A stretch of 14,141 nucleotides of DNA from an uncultured Fusobacterium sp. Lineage in GTDB: Bacteria > Fusobacteriota > Fusobacteriia > Fusobacteriales > Fusobacteriaceae. Below are positions 14,038 through 14,141 of this stretch, piece after piece. Under the pieces are notes generated by a model. The model was not told the DNA's origin and ran no database searches. It was given only the letters and a program-made list of their open reading frames with translations. Position numbers and translations under genes: made by a program. Location: positions 1 to 14,141 of the forward strand of contig UQQO01000053.1 of NCBI GenBank assembly GCA_900543175.1, in the 5' to 3' direction. Positions within the stretch are counted from its first letter, which is position 1. Every line of letters starts with the position of its first letter.

Positions 14038-14046
14038 TGATATGAT
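14038..14046 (+). promoter_or_regulatory. Possible extended -10 promoter for the right-edge gene
   Basis: TGaTATGAT (14038-14046) fits an extended -10 element 46 bases before the next start codon. No clear -35 box. Confidence 0.4.
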
Positions 14047-14092
14047 GTAACTTATTATACTAGAATTTATATTTGTTGGAGGCAACTATATT

Positions 14093-14141
14093 ATGAAATT
14101 ATTAAAAGAATATATACAAAAAAATGGAAAGGCTATAGGAC
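14093..14141 (+). CDS. Start of an unidentified gene (partial)
   Basis: ATG 14093 follows GGAGG (14078-14082) by ten bases and opens a frame that runs off the right edge. Only 16 residues are visible (MKLLKEYIQKNGKAIG). The basic start followed by what may be a hydrophobic stretch would suit a membrane protein, for example a transporter. That is a guess, and the family cannot be told from this fragment. Confidence 0.6.
   Translation, partial: MKLLKEYIQKNGKAIG

Overview
The window looks like chromosomal DNA from an AT-rich, Gram-negative-type (diderm) anaerobe, most likely a Fusobacterium or close relative. The reasons are strongly A/T-biased third positions, AGA as the main arginine codon, strong AGGAGG ribosome-binding sites, extended -10 promoters, and the two-domain 67-kDa type of SppA. 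The genus assignment is an inference from style and gene content, because no rRNA or species marker is present.

Left part (1-2920): the tail of an unidentified gene, a small four-helix DMT/DUF486 membrane protein, signal peptide peptidase SppA, and a YbaB/EbfC nucleoid-associated protein. The last three each have a recognisable promoter. Terminators follow the DUF486 and ybaB genes, and none is visible between sppA and ybaB.

Middle part (2955-7793): guaA (GMP synthase) and a Cof-type HAD phosphatase are on the minus strand. A second, YihX-like HAD phosphatase diverges from them, followed by a stand-alone XRE-HTH/TPR regulator on the plus strand. The guaA promoter overlaps the stop codon of the phosphatase gene. 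A terminator-like hairpin sits in the guaA leader just ahead of its ribosome-binding site.

Right part (7794-14141): a class-I amidotransferase-like C26 hydrolase (PuuD type, TTG start) is divergent from a purine module. The module starts with a sigma-70 promoter and a guanine-class purine riboswitch with a complete antiterminator/terminator switch, followed by an NCS2 purine permease and its terminator. A second promoter then leads into a three-gene molybdenum hydroxylase operon (FAD, 2Fe-2S and molybdopterin subunits, xanthine dehydrogenase family). A new gene begins at the right edge.

The genes suggest one theme on the right: import of a purine under riboswitch control, next to an enzyme able to hydroxylate purines. 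guaA, further left, supplies GMP by synthesis. No wholly new system is evident. The most interesting signals are the riboswitch architecture with its slightly unusual P3, the separate control of permease and hydroxylase, the guaA leader hairpin, and the orphan HTH-TPR regulator with a symmetric leader element.
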